A DNA stretch of 7,817 nucleotides from Ferroglobus sp. (GCA_015523665.1 WAJX01000186.1:1-7817); one strand, 5' to 3'. Counted from the first letter of the stretch, positions 1-6,831 are shown. A program made the numbers and translations. The notes: generated from the letters alone by a model not told the origin.

Positions 1-1
1 T

Positions 2-400
2 ACTACTGTTGCTAAGCTTCTCCACATCTTACCTTCCCAGTTAAAAAAGGATGGATTGAATATAGAAAACCTAACTGAGAACGATTTTAGATGCGTTCTT
101 GAGTTGATCTCACAGGGAAGGATTGCAAAAGAGGGGGCTGAAGAAGCTTTGAGGATACTCTGTAAAGAGAAAGTTAGTATGGATGAGTTAGAAAGAAGAA
201 TTGGGAAAGCTGAGGGAGTTGATGAGTTTATAAAGAGGGTTGTTGAAGAGAGAGCAGACTTCGTTAGAGAGAGGAGAGAGAGTGCTTTTAAAGCATTGAT
301 GGGAGTTGTTATGAAAGAGTATAGAGGGAAAGTTGATGGGAGAATTATTGCGGATAAGCTTAAAGCAGCGATTAAAGAGTTTTTGAGTAATAATAAATGA
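2..400 (+). CDS. gatE: Glu-tRNA(Gln) amidotransferase subunit E, C-terminal part (5' truncated by window edge)
   Basis: With GatD, GatE converts Glu-tRNA(Gln) to Gln-tRNA(Gln) in the archaeal cytosol; GatE binds and activates the mischarged tRNA. The frame is open from base 2 and gives 132 residues, so only the tail of a protein usually over 600 residues is here. What is seen is the helical GatB/YqeY-type tail: a segment with G-R-I-A-K-E-G-A-E-E-A, matching the 'G-K-I-x-K-E' helix of the family, and a terminal block A-L-M-G-V-V-M-K-E-Y-R-G-K-V-D-G-R. The G-K-V-D-G ending is typical of GatE, whereas GatB usually has G-K-A-N-P there; this is why I choose GatE. An internal TTG at 56 is not the start because the frame continues upstream with family-like sequence. 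No strong T-tract follows the TGA. Confidence 0.85.
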   Translation, partial: TTVAKLLHILPSQLKKDGLNIENLTENDFRCVLELISQGRIAKEGAEEALRILCKEKVSMDELERRIGKAEGVDEFIKRVVEERADFVRERRESAFKALMGVVMKEYRGKVDGRIIADKLKAAIKEFLSNNK

Positions 401-434
401 AATAATAATGAATGATTACATAAAAGTTTATCCG

Positions 435-584
435 TCAATATTTCTTCAATAGGATCAATCCCCAACATTTATTGTTAAGCCTTTTAACATCTCTATAGTT
501 ACTCACAGAAACAATAGAATTACCAAATTTACTGGTAGATTTTAAAGATGATTCGACTATCTCAAGACATAATTCATGAGGCAT
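435..584 (-). pseudogene. 49-codon antisense frame, possible gene remnant
   Basis: The - strand reads ATG (584-582) to TGA (437-435), 49 residues, with protein-like composition: a helix-like N-terminus (E-L-C-L-E-I-V-E-S-S-L-K), a middle with S-V-S-N-Y-R-D-V-K-R, and an end W-G-L-I-L-L-K-K-Y. A stop lies immediately before the ATG. In the next frame just upstream there is another short open stretch that would join to this one by a frameshift near base 570. I do not recognise a family. It may be the 3' end of a decayed gene, a real small protein, or chance; there is no ribosome binding site. Confidence 0.2.
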
Positions 585-983
585 TCAGAGAAGAATCTCA
601 CATTACTAAAACGATATGGAAAAAGATACATCCCAAAAACGTATCATGCAGAGATGCTCTACATATGTTTTTTCGAGAAGGAATAATATATAGGAGTATA
701 TAATAAAGGTAAAGAAATATTCAACTCTGAAGATTTTCCATCGAGTTGCTATTGGTTTATATTTTAGTTAAGAAGGATTCCAAAATATAAAATATCAAAA
801 TATAAAACTCTGATTTGTTATATTATCAGATTATGGACACTATAGCATTATATTAAAATGCAAGACATGTTGGAGGAGTTATTCAAATTCATTCAAAATA
901 CTATAAAGAATGAGCAAAAGGGGAAATACCAAAAATTAGGATAAATTAAAGGAAAACATACGCCCTCAGAAATCTTCACATGA
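576..983 (+). pseudogene. decayed reading frame with five in-frame stops
   Basis: One frame read from the ATG at 576 gives protein-like segments separated by TAA (684), TAG (765), TAG (843), TAA (942) and TGA (981), with no frame change needed. The segments are 36, 26, 25, 32 and 12 codons. The first has a basic helical look (L-L-K-R-Y-G-K-R-Y-I-P-K-T-Y followed by a hydrophobic helix), which could be the DNA-binding start of a transposase, and the fourth contains M-Q-D-M-L-E-E-L-F-K-F-I-Q followed by a Lys-rich stretch. This pattern suggests a dead gene, perhaps from a mobile element, but I cannot name a family and no catalytic motif or terminal repeat is visible. Chance is the alternative in AT-rich DNA. 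Confidence 0.3.
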
Positions 984-1144
984 TAAACGTTAAGTTAGAA
1001 AAAAGATATTAGTTATAACATCTAACACTCTCCACTCGAAACGTTTGCTTTGATGCTATCATACTGCAACGAGTGATGTACAGCTTATTTCATTTGCCTA
1101 AATGTTCCAACCATGCTTACACTCCGCATATTCATAAACGTTAA
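983..1144. repeat. two direct copies of ATAAACGTTAA
   Basis: An exact 11-base motif occurs at 983-993 and at 1134-1144, start to start 151 bases. Its core AACGTT is self-complementary. The second copy runs into the TATA-like box of the next gene, so a regulator site is possible. Two copies in an AT-rich spacer are weak evidence on their own. Confidence 0.35.
1033..1075. other. nested stem-loop, possible structured RNA
   Basis: Three nested pairings can be drawn: CACTCG (1033-1038) with CGAGTG (1070-1075); TTGC (1045-1048) with GCAA (1066-1069), which continues the outer stem on the 3' side and leaves a 6-base bulge (1039-1044) on the 5' side; and TGAT (1051-1054) with ATCA (1058-1061) closing a GCT loop. 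That makes 14 base pairs within 43 bases, with a G+C-containing outer stem in an otherwise AT-rich gap. It does not fit box H/ACA (no unpaired guide on the 3' side) or box C/D. It may be a structured leader or small RNA, or a protein site in DNA. Confidence 0.3.
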
Positions 1145-1150
1145 ATAAAA
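1141..1150 (+). promoter_or_regulatory. TATA-box candidate for the 224-aa gene
   Basis: TTAAATAAAA is centred about 29 bases before the ATG at 1175. Archaeal TATA boxes sit roughly 26 bases before the transcript start, so the mRNA would begin at or very near the ATG. This agrees with the absence of a spaced Shine-Dalgarno: the only purine run, AAAAGG, touches the ATG. A leaderless, separately transcribed gene is inferred. Confidence 0.5.
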
Positions 1151-1174
1151 TTGCCTTCATAAAAATCTAAAAGG

Positions 1175-1849
1175 ATGATAGATATACCTAGCTGGAAAAT
1201 ACATGAAAAATGGTGCCAAGCTTTAGGAGTGAGAAAAGAGGTATGCAAAGGGGTTAACAAGATAATAGACTCTCCCCCTCATGACATAGTGGATAACCTT
1301 CTTAAATGGAAATGGGCGAGAGATTTGTTTGAGTCTGGAAAGTTAAGACAGCCTTTATTTGGTGGTTATTACGGGATAGTTACTTCAGAATTGGCTGAAA
1401 TAACAAATAGATTTGGAGAAGAAGGCATTAAAGCTACTTTTAATCATATTGCATTAGATAGAATCGCGGAATTAATTGAATTAGGACTTAAAAAGGAGAA
1501 AATTAGAGAAAAACTCATTGAAAATGACCTAATGAAATACATCCCTGATTACGACCAAGTTTTTAAAGACATATCTAAAGAAGTTGAACCGAGCAAACAA
1601 AAAATAGAGAGAAGGAAAGAATTTGAAGAATTAACAAGAAGTGGAGTATATGGCGTATTTTACATTAATAGTAGGCCTCTCCCTCCTGTTGCAGGATTAA
1701 ATCTAATAAAAAGTAAAATAAAGAAAGGAGAGAGGGTTTATGTTAAATGGGGAATTGACACATATGATGCTCTAAAAGGAAGAATAAAAAAGTTTATTTC
1801 TAATGAAGAGGAACTAAAAAAGTTAATTAATGAAATAAAAAATGTTTAA
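1175..1849 (+). CDS. unrecognised 224-aa protein, possible divergent HD-type domain
   Basis: I do not recognise this family with confidence. It is soluble, with no signal peptide or membrane segment. The N-terminal half (about 1-110) is helical and carries I-H-E-K-W with His10, then S-P-P-H-D with His36-Asp37, then F-N-H-I-A-L-D with His91 and Asp95. An H...HD...D arrangement is the metal-binding signature of HD phosphohydrolases, so a divergent HD domain is possible, but the spacing is not checked. Residues 110-150 are charged helices; the end (about 155-224) has Y-G-V-F-Y-I-N-S-R-P-L-P-P-V-A-G and then a Lys-rich helix. Codons are rich in AAA and ATA, more so than in ilvC. It is monocistronic, with its own promoter and separated from neighbours by 774 and 295 bp, which fits a laterally acquired gene. 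The ATG at 1175 is chosen from the TATA spacing. Confidence 0.7.
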   Translation: MIDIPSWKIHEKWCQALGVRKEVCKGVNKIIDSPPHDIVDNLLKWKWARDLFESGKLRQPLFGGYYGIVTSELAEITNRFGEEGIKATFNHIALDRIAELIELGLKKEKIREKLIENDLMKYIPDYDQVFKDISKEVEPSKQKIERRKEFEELTRSGVYGVFYINSRPLPPVAGLNLIKSKIKKGERVYVKWGIDTYDALKGRIKKFISNEEELKKLINEIKNV

Positions 1850-1987
1850 GTACTTATTTAATAACAAATGTGCGGTTTTGACACTTCGTATCTTGCTCAA
1901 ATTGACTCGCTTTAGTGTTAAGCTTCACGTATACCTTTCATATTCTATTATTTGTTCAACAAGATTGTTAGATGTAAATGGTTATAG

Positions 1988-2030
1988 TAATAATTAATAA
2001 ACAATTATTATATATTTAATTATTATATAT
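1988..2030. repeat. AT-rich inverted and tandem repeats before ilvC
   Basis: TAATAATT (1988-1995) and AATTATTA (2003-2010) form an inverted repeat around a 7-base loop. AATTATTATATAT occurs twice in direct order, 2003-2015 and 2018-2030, with a 15-base period. The block lies 115-157 bases before the ilvC start. It may bind a regulator or nucleoid protein, or only mark a low-complexity spacer. Confidence 0.4.
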
Positions 2031-2036
2031 CATATA

Positions 2037-2046
2037 GTATAAATTG
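2037..2046 (+). promoter_or_regulatory. weak TATA-box candidate for ilvC
   Basis: GTATAAATTG is the best TATA-like sequence in the spacer. It would start a transcript near 2065-2070, leaving a leader of roughly 75-80 bases. Other AT-rich positions, such as the bases around 2110-2120, would instead give a leaderless message. Since there is no Shine-Dalgarno before the ilvC ATG, the choice is open. Confidence 0.25.
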
Positions 2047-2144
2047 ATAAAACTAAGATTTAAAACGTCATATCATTTCTTACTCAATTTCTAAGCAAGT
2101 TAGATTTCAGTAAAATTCATATCTCCACAGATTACATTGCTTGT

Positions 2145-3149
2145 ATGGCTAAGATATATTATGACAAGGATGCAGATAAAGAACTTTTGAATGGTAAGAG
2201 AGTGGCGGTAATAGGATACGGAAGTCAGGGACATGCACACGCTTTAAATCTTAGGGATTCTGGAGTTGATGTTGTTGTTGGACTTTATAAAGGAAGTAAG
2301 AGTTGGAAAAAAGCTGAAAATGATGGGTTTGAAGTTTTTGAAGTTGAAGAGGCTGTGAAAAAGAGCGATATTGTTATGCTCTTAATTCCAGACACTGTCC
2401 AACCCGCAGTCTATAACAAATTCATCAGAGAGAACTTGAAAGAAGGAGATATGTTAATGTTTGCACATGGTTTCAATATCCATTACAATCAGATTATACC
2501 ACCAACTTATGTTGATGTTACGATGGTTGCTCCTAAAAGTCCTGGACACATAGTTAGAAGGATGTATACAGAAGGAAAAGGTGTTCCAGCTTTAATTGCT
2601 GTTCATCAGGACTTTACAGGAAAAGCTTTAAGTTATGCTTTAGCATATGCCAAGGCGATCGGCTGTACAAGAGCTGGAGTTATTGAAACAACATTTAAAG
2701 AAGAAACAGAAACAGATCTTTTTGGTGAACAGGTTGATCTTTGTGGAGGGGTTGCTGAACTGATTAAAGCGACATTTGAAACTCTTGTTGAAGCTGGGTA
2801 TCAGCCAGAAGTGGCTTATTTTGAAGCTCTCCATGAACTTAAATTGATAGTCGATCTGATATACGAAGGTGGTATCTATGCGATGTGGTATTCTGTAAGT
2901 GATACAGCAAAGTATGGAGGGATGACAAGAGGTAAGAGGGTGATAAACGATAACGTAAGAGATGAGATGAAAAAAATTCTCAGAGAAATTCAATCAGGAG
3001 AGTTCGCTAGAGAGTGGATTCTCGAAAATATAGCTGGCAGACCCAGTTTTACAAAGCTTTTGGAGATGGAAAAGGAGCATCCAATTGAGAAGGTTGGAGA
3101 AAAGCTTAGGAAAATGATGCCCTGGATTAGAGGGATTGAGGTAGAGTGA
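2145..3149 (+). CDS. ilvC: ketol-acid reductoisomerase, class I
   Basis: This cytosolic enzyme rearranges and reduces acetolactate or acetohydroxybutyrate to the dihydroxy acids of valine and isoleucine synthesis, using Mg2+ and NAD(P)H. The 334 residues match the usual class I length. An N-terminal Rossmann domain has G24-Y-G26-S-Q-G29-H; the cofactor-selecting loop after strand 2 reads G-L-Y-K-G-S-K-S-W (46-54); the catalytic His is H108 in F-A-H-G-F; A-P-K-S-P-G follows at 129-134. In the helical C-terminal domain the metal ligands are D191 and E195 (D-L-F-G-E-Q) and E227 and E231 (F-E-A-L-H-E), with S252 in S-V-S-D-T for substrate. All key residues are present. The start M-A-K-I-Y-Y-D-K-D is the normal family N-terminus and no upstream in-frame start exists. 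There is no Shine-Dalgarno. No other branched-chain gene is adjacent. Confidence 0.97.
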   Translation: MAKIYYDKDADKELLNGKRVAVIGYGSQGHAHALNLRDSGVDVVVGLYKGSKSWKKAENDGFEVFEVEEAVKKSDIVMLLIPDTVQPAVYNKFIRENLKEGDMLMFAHGFNIHYNQIIPPTYVDVTMVAPKSPGHIVRRMYTEGKGVPALIAVHQDFTGKALSYALAYAKAIGCTRAGVIETTFKEETETDLFGEQVDLCGGVAELIKATFETLVEAGYQPEVAYFEALHELKLIVDLIYEGGIYAMWYSVSDTAKYGGMTRGKRVINDNVRDEMKKILREIQSGEFAREWILENIAGRPSFTKLLEMEKEHPIEKVGEKLRKMMPWIRGIEVE

Positions 3150-3175
3150 AAAATAATTAAAATAATTAGAATTAA

Positions 3176-3221
3176 ATTTTATTGAAATTAAGCATATGAT
3201 CAGAGTTATTAAAATATTTTT
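3176..3221 (+). terminator. T-run terminator candidate after ilvC
   Basis: Two T-runs on the + strand (3177-3180 and 3217-3221) follow the ilvC stop within 75 bases, in a very AT-rich setting. Archaeal transcription commonly ends at short U-tracts without a hairpin. The runs are short, so this is a weak call. Confidence 0.3.
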
Positions 3222-3531
3222 ATTAATTAAGATAATTTATTAATAAGCAAATTATATTTTTAAACAATACAATAATTAAGACCTTTTATGTTCTTAGCTG
3301 ATTTAAATGTCATTAAATGTGGCATTATAAATACTAAATATTATATAAATTTTATTTAAATCAAACATAAAATAATTATAAAGTCAACATATAAAATAAC
3401 CAAATAAAATTACTAACTAATGATTAATTTTAATTGATATGATATTAAGTTATATCAACTTCACATCACACCTAATCACAATCATCCTACATAATAGCCT
3501 CTCATTACTTTTACAAATCTGATCACATACC

Positions 3532-3550
3532 AAACAAAAATAACAAAAAA
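3532..3550 (-). terminator. T-run terminator at the end of the aglB operon
   Basis: Read on the - strand, the stop TAA of the 244-aa gene is followed directly by TTTTTTG, TTATTTTTG and TTTGG, three T-runs within 20 bases. This is the common form of an archaeal U-tract terminator and would end the three-gene - strand transcript just before the convergent ilvC. Confidence 0.5.
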
Positions 3551-4285
3551 TTAATCTATCTTATCAACCTTCCCTCTCCACAGAGAGCTTATCATCGAAG
3601 CGGACTTTGGATTTTTAAACTTTTTCCATAGTTTAATGTCCCTCGGATAACCTATAAATGGATTTACATAGATTTTTTCAGCATCTGCAACCCATATCTT
3701 TATGTTTAAACTCTTAACAATTTCCGAGTATTTTTTAAAGAATCTGATGAATGGTTGAACTTCCCTTTCGGTTGGGACAACAATAACATACTCCCCAGGA
3801 TATTCCTTAGCTATCTCCTTATGAGTCTCTAAATCCAACTCAACATCCTCTAAAAGCGAGTATGAAACAGCATATCTATATTTTCCGATATACTCTCTCA
3901 AAAGTCCCTCTTTAATTGAATAACCTTCGAAAAAATTATCCATGATTCTGTTAAAGATGAAAGTACTATCTATAAATCTCTTTGACTTTATCATCTCCTT
4001 ATAAACTCTCTTAATCTCTTCTTCATCAGGAAAATGTGTATGGATGTGGAAGAAGATTTCTCCTTGGATCTCCAATTTTTCAGAGAAATGTATATTTTTC
4101 AGACTTAATGGTTCTGAAATAAAGCTGTTTTTTATTTCTTCAACCACATCCTCATACTTATAACCTATAGCTCTCAGCTTTAATCTCCTCAATAAAGCTC
4201 TTAAAATAATCCTTTCTAACTCCCATTCGCTTATAATTATCCTCCCAGCAAGAATGTTTGAAACTTCAGATATGATCTCCTGCAT
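3551..4285 (-). CDS. unrecognised 244-aa protein, last gene of the aglB operon
   Basis: I do not recognise this family. It has no signal peptide and no membrane segment, so it is probably cytosolic. Residues 1-60 are helical and basic (L-L-R-R-L-K-L-R). Residues 77-86 contain E-I-F-F-H-I-H-T-H-F, a cluster of His80, His82 and His84 that could bind metal. From about 160 on it looks like an alternating strand/helix fold: Y-V-I-V-V-P-T-E-R-E-V (166-176), I-K-I-W-V-A-D-A-E-K (195-204), then N-P-F-I-G-Y-P-R-D. The basic C-terminus contains S-A-S-M-I-S-S-L-W-R-G-K. The ATG is 1 base after the aglB TGA, so translation is likely coupled to aglB and the amounts linked. That suggests a job connected with N-glycosylation or envelope proteins, but only position supports it. 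T-runs follow the TAA at once. Confidence 0.85.
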   Translation of the reverse strand: MQEIISEVSNILAGRIIISEWELERIILRALLRRLKLRAIGYKYEDVVEEIKNSFISEPLSLKNIHFSEKLEIQGEIFFHIHTHFPDEEEIKRVYKEMIKSKRFIDSTFIFNRIMDNFFEGYSIKEGLLREYIGKYRYAVSYSLLEDVELDLETHKEIAKEYPGEYVIVVPTEREVQPFIRFFKKYSEIVKSLNIKIWVADAEKIYVNPFIGYPRDIKLWKKFKNPKSASMISSLWRGKVDKID

Positions 4286-4286
4286 T

Positions 4287-6806
4287 TCAGATCAAATCCA
4301 ACACTATCTTTCTTCCATTTTCAACATCATCATCTGATAAACTTATCCGCTTAGTGATGTTTCCCGAAATGATCGTGTAATCTTCAATCGGCTTTACCGG
4401 ATAAGTTGTATTCTGAGCATAGGGTAAGATTAATTTGTAAGTTCCATTTTCAACTTTAGCTTTTTGAACGTATTCAAACACTCTTCCATGATTAGTCTCT
4501 ATCTTCACTTTTGCAACAACATCTTCTTTAGCCTTTCCAGTTATCTCAGCTCCTTTAACGTATTCAAATATTTTAACATAACCTGTTGACATCTCATCAA
4601 TTTTGTATCCTAATTCCTTTGAATGAAACTTGTTATACACAACCCTATACAAAAATTCATAAGCCCCGCTAAGACTACCTCTAGAGCTCTCGCTCTCATA
4701 GACCATTCTGTAATGCTTCAATCCCCTCCCATCAAATATGTGGAACTTCGCTTCCATAGTCTTGTAATAATTCAAGCTGGGTATCGTTATCCTCATTATA
4801 GGTCTAACATTCGGAGGGAGAAGCTCAGTTAGGGATATGCCAATCCTCCCTTTCATGTCTTGATAGACTCTTCCAACTCCAGCATAATATATCTGCCAAG
4901 GCTTATCTATATCTCCCTCAGCCCATGTTGCCATAGCATAGAACTTTGTTGTTGCCATTTCAACATCGCTAACAACATATTTAACTCCCAGTTCATCAGC
5001 TATACTATTTGCATAAGTTTCATTAAAAGCTGTGAAAAATGGAGCTGCTCCAGGAATGTTGTTGTATTTATTTCCTATCCCCTGCTGGAATGGATTTGCT
5101 ATAGGAATGCGGTGAGCTATCGCTGTTATCCAATGTCCATAGTCCCACCAGCTTATCACTCCATATACTCCTTGGGGATAGTAAGGATAGGGTTTTGCAT
5201 CAGATGGCTTGTAGAGCTGATAGTAAAATTCATCATAAATCTCCTTTCCAGGAGTGTTCTCTCTCATCCATGATAGAGCCTCATACCATTGCTTATTCAC
5301 ACCTCCAGCTGAATACTTACTTTGAATGTTTGCTGAATTAAATGTTGGGTAAAACAAGATTAGCAAGATAAGAATTCCAGTTACAAATCTTGCATTTCCT
5401 ATTTTCTTCATCTCTTTCTTATTATCTTCCAAACCAGCTCTGATGTATTCATAAAATCTGAGTTTTCTCAATACCGCATCTGTTATTATTGCAGCAAATA
5501 TAGCTGAGACTGCTCCGAAGTAATAAGCGAATCTGTTCTGTCCGGTTAGTGCTATAAGCATCGCTATTCCCCATATTAAAAGGAGAAGGTATATGCTTTC
5601 CCTCTCCTTAAAAAGTCTATAGAGAACATAAATAATCCCGAGAATTGCAAAAAAGAAAGTCATGCTAAAGTTATCCCATGCTGGAGCCAAGCTAAACTTC
5701 CCACCCATTGTAAAGAATGGTTGAACTTCAGCTATCGTTAAAGCTCCACCCTTTGGCTGGATAACTCTCACTATTTTGCCAAGCTGAGTCATAAGATCTG
5801 GTGAAATGCTCGCTATTCCAATAATTACAAATGCCGATATGATTATTATAGTGGCTGGAAATGCATAATCTTCCTTTATTCCTATTTTACTGTAAAATCC
5901 TCTCTTTTCCAGCTTATATATCAGATAAAAGATTGCAGATATGAAAATTGCTCCCAAAATCACTATCAGCTGAAATACAGAATAATGTGTTGTGCTCAGC
6001 TTAGGGTATATGAAAGCAAATGGTAGATACAGAATAGCTGCTACTCCAAAGCTGATTATGTTAATGAGCGTCAAGCTCTTTAAATCAACATTCATCCATT
6101 TTTTGAATAGGTACACAAAGAATGTGTAAAGCAATATCATAAGGCCTACAATAAATCCTGGAGCCCATGTATCTAGGTAAAGACCAAATGCAATTCCAGT
6201 TAAAACAGGATAAATCAGTTTCTTATCTTTCAAATTTTTAATCTCATCTCCTTTCCAAGCGTTTATTGAAGCAACGAATAAAGCTAGCGTTGAGAGCTGC
6301 CAAAATGTTTCCCATATATGGTGATCGTTAAAGCTCAAAACACTCCTCGCCATTAGCTGACCAGGGATCATTACAATCAGAAGTGATGCAATAACTCCAG
6401 CTTTCTTTCCAAAGATCTCTTTAACAAGTAAATATGCAGGAAAAGCCAACAACGAACCAGCAATCGCTGGGATAAACACAATAACTGAGCGTATCTGCTC
6501 TGGAGTTGTTGCTCCAGCTATCATAGAGACTATCGCACTCAAATAAACTAGGAAAGGGCCGAAATGCAGATAAGTTCCATACGGATATTTTGTAAAAGCA
6601 TCGAACCATATCCTATTAGGAAAGTTGTGAATAGTTGAATCGATAAGCCTAAAGTAATACCATGGATCATTCCCGCTAAGTCTTGCTCCTTCTATCCAAG
6701 GAACGAAAACAGAGTTCCAGGGATTTACTATTCTGAAATAAAGGCCGAGGATGACTGCAAGGATTATGAATGGAATATGCCAATATCTCTCAAGTTTTTG
6801 CGACAT
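4287..6806 (-). CDS. aglB: oligosaccharyltransferase AglB (STT3 family), long form
   Basis: AglB is the single-subunit enzyme that moves a dolichol-linked glycan to Asn of N-X-S/T sites on the outer face of the membrane. From the ATG at 6806 it has 839 residues. Residues 1 to about 488 are multi-pass membrane, the rest a soluble catalytic domain. Visible active-site elements are D47 in S-G-N-D-P-W, D161-H162-H163 in F-N-D-H-H-I-W-E, and E360 in T-I-A-E; the acceptor Ser/Thr pocket is W-W-D-Y-G at 553-557, and a DK-type helix has Lys621 and Met625. The wording around these sites (N-P-W-N-S-V-F, R-V-I-Q-P-K-G-G-A-L-T-I-A-E, N-P-F-Q-Q-G-I-G-N-K-Y-N-N) follows A. fulgidus AglB-L as I remember it, and the residue numbers D47, D161 and E360 agree with that protein. 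An alternative ATG at 6845 would add 13 residues and overlap the upstream gene by 14 bases. I prefer 6806, because its N-terminus lines up with the A. fulgidus start. Confidence 0.96.
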   Translation of the reverse strand: MSQKLERYWHIPFIILAVILGLYFRIVNPWNSVFVPWIEGARLSGNDPWYYFRLIDSTIHNFPNRIWFDAFTKYPYGTYLHFGPFLVYLSAIVSMIAGATTPEQIRSVIVFIPAIAGSLLAFPAYLLVKEIFGKKAGVIASLLIVMIPGQLMARSVLSFNDHHIWETFWQLSTLALFVASINAWKGDEIKNLKDKKLIYPVLTGIAFGLYLDTWAPGFIVGLMILLYTFFVYLFKKWMNVDLKSLTLINIISFGVAAILYLPFAFIYPKLSTTHYSVFQLIVILGAIFISAIFYLIYKLEKRGFYSKIGIKEDYAFPATIIIISAFVIIGIASISPDLMTQLGKIVRVIQPKGGALTIAEVQPFFTMGGKFSLAPAWDNFSMTFFFAILGIIYVLYRLFKERESIYLLLLIWGIAMLIALTGQNRFAYYFGAVSAIFAAIITDAVLRKLRFYEYIRAGLEDNKKEMKKIGNARFVTGILILLILFYPTFNSANIQSKYSAGGVNKQWYEALSWMRENTPGKEIYDEFYYQLYKPSDAKPYPYYPQGVYGVISWWDYGHWITAIAHRIPIANPFQQGIGNKYNNIPGAAPFFTAFNETYANSIADELGVKYVVSDVEMATTKFYAMATWAEGDIDKPWQIYYAGVGRVYQDMKGRIGISLTELLPPNVRPIMRITIPSLNYYKTMEAKFHIFDGRGLKHYRMVYESESSRGSLSGAYEFLYRVVYNKFHSKELGYKIDEMSTGYVKIFEYVKGAEITGKAKEDVVAKVKIETNHGRVFEYVQKAKVENGTYKLILPYAQNTTYPVKPIEDYTIISGNITKRISLSDDDVENGRKIVLDLI

Positions 6807-6810
6807 TGCT

Positions 6811-6823
6811 CTCTTTTCAAGAG
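6811..6823 (-). repeat. small hairpin between the two possible aglB starts
   Basis: In the mRNA, CUCUU (6823-6819) pairs with AAGAG (6815-6811) around a GAA loop, four bases before the AUG at 6806. The 3' arm is the only purine-rich stretch before that start (AAGAGAG), so the hairpin could hide or expose a weak ribosome site. Five pairs is marginal stability at high temperature. Confidence 0.3.
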
Positions 6824-6831
6824 CGATAGAT

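Larger units (their letters stand above)
401..1174. other. 774-bp gap without an intact gene
   Basis: No frame long enough for an ordinary gene is open on either strand. The stretch holds a decayed + strand frame (576-983), a 49-codon - strand frame (435-584), a nested stem-loop (1033-1075), two copies of an 11-base motif (983-993 and 1134-1144) and, at the right end, the promoter of the next gene. The interval 1020-1130 is noticeably less AT-rich than the other spacers in the window, which suggests it is not simple filler. The gap is long for a compact archaeal genome, and together with the orphan gene that follows it reads as the eroded remains of an insertion. Confidence 0.5.
3150..3550. 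other. convergent AT-rich gap without a gene
   Basis: This spacer separates two convergent genes and holds T-runs for both but no coding frame that I can support. The right third (about 3455-3550) is strongly strand-asymmetric: the + strand is almost free of G, and ATCACA occurs at 3465-3470, 3475-3480 and 3522-3527, so the - strand reads G/T-rich with repeated TGTGAT. It may be the 3' untranslated end of the aglB operon. Confidence 0.5.

Noticed and set aside
1033..1083. Box H/ACA guide RNA at the nested stem-loop
   Set aside because: An ACA follows the stem, but the 3' side of the stem is fully paired so there is no two-sided guide pocket.
2640..2993. 117-codon open frame on the - strand inside ilvC
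   Set aside because: It lies fully antisense to a complete, well-conserved ilvC and is rich in Phe, Cys, Ser and Ile codons as expected from the opposite strand of AT-rich coding DNA.
3150..3550. tRNA or other stable RNA gene in the convergent gap
   Set aside because: No G+C-rich stretch, T-loop or cloverleaf pairing is visible; a stable RNA in a thermophile would stand out.
4024..4070. JAMM/MPN metalloprotease motif at H-I-H-T-H-F in the 244-aa protein
   Set aside because: The Ser-x-x-Asp that should follow the His pair is missing, so only a His cluster can be claimed.
4623..5273. Two + strand open frames inside aglB
   Set aside because: Both are antisense to conserved AglB catalytic-domain sequence, have no promoter and no family-like motif.
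6421..6609. 62-codon - strand frame inside aglB
   Set aside because: It is an alternate frame of the AglB membrane domain, with Cys- and Trp-rich composition unlike a real protein.
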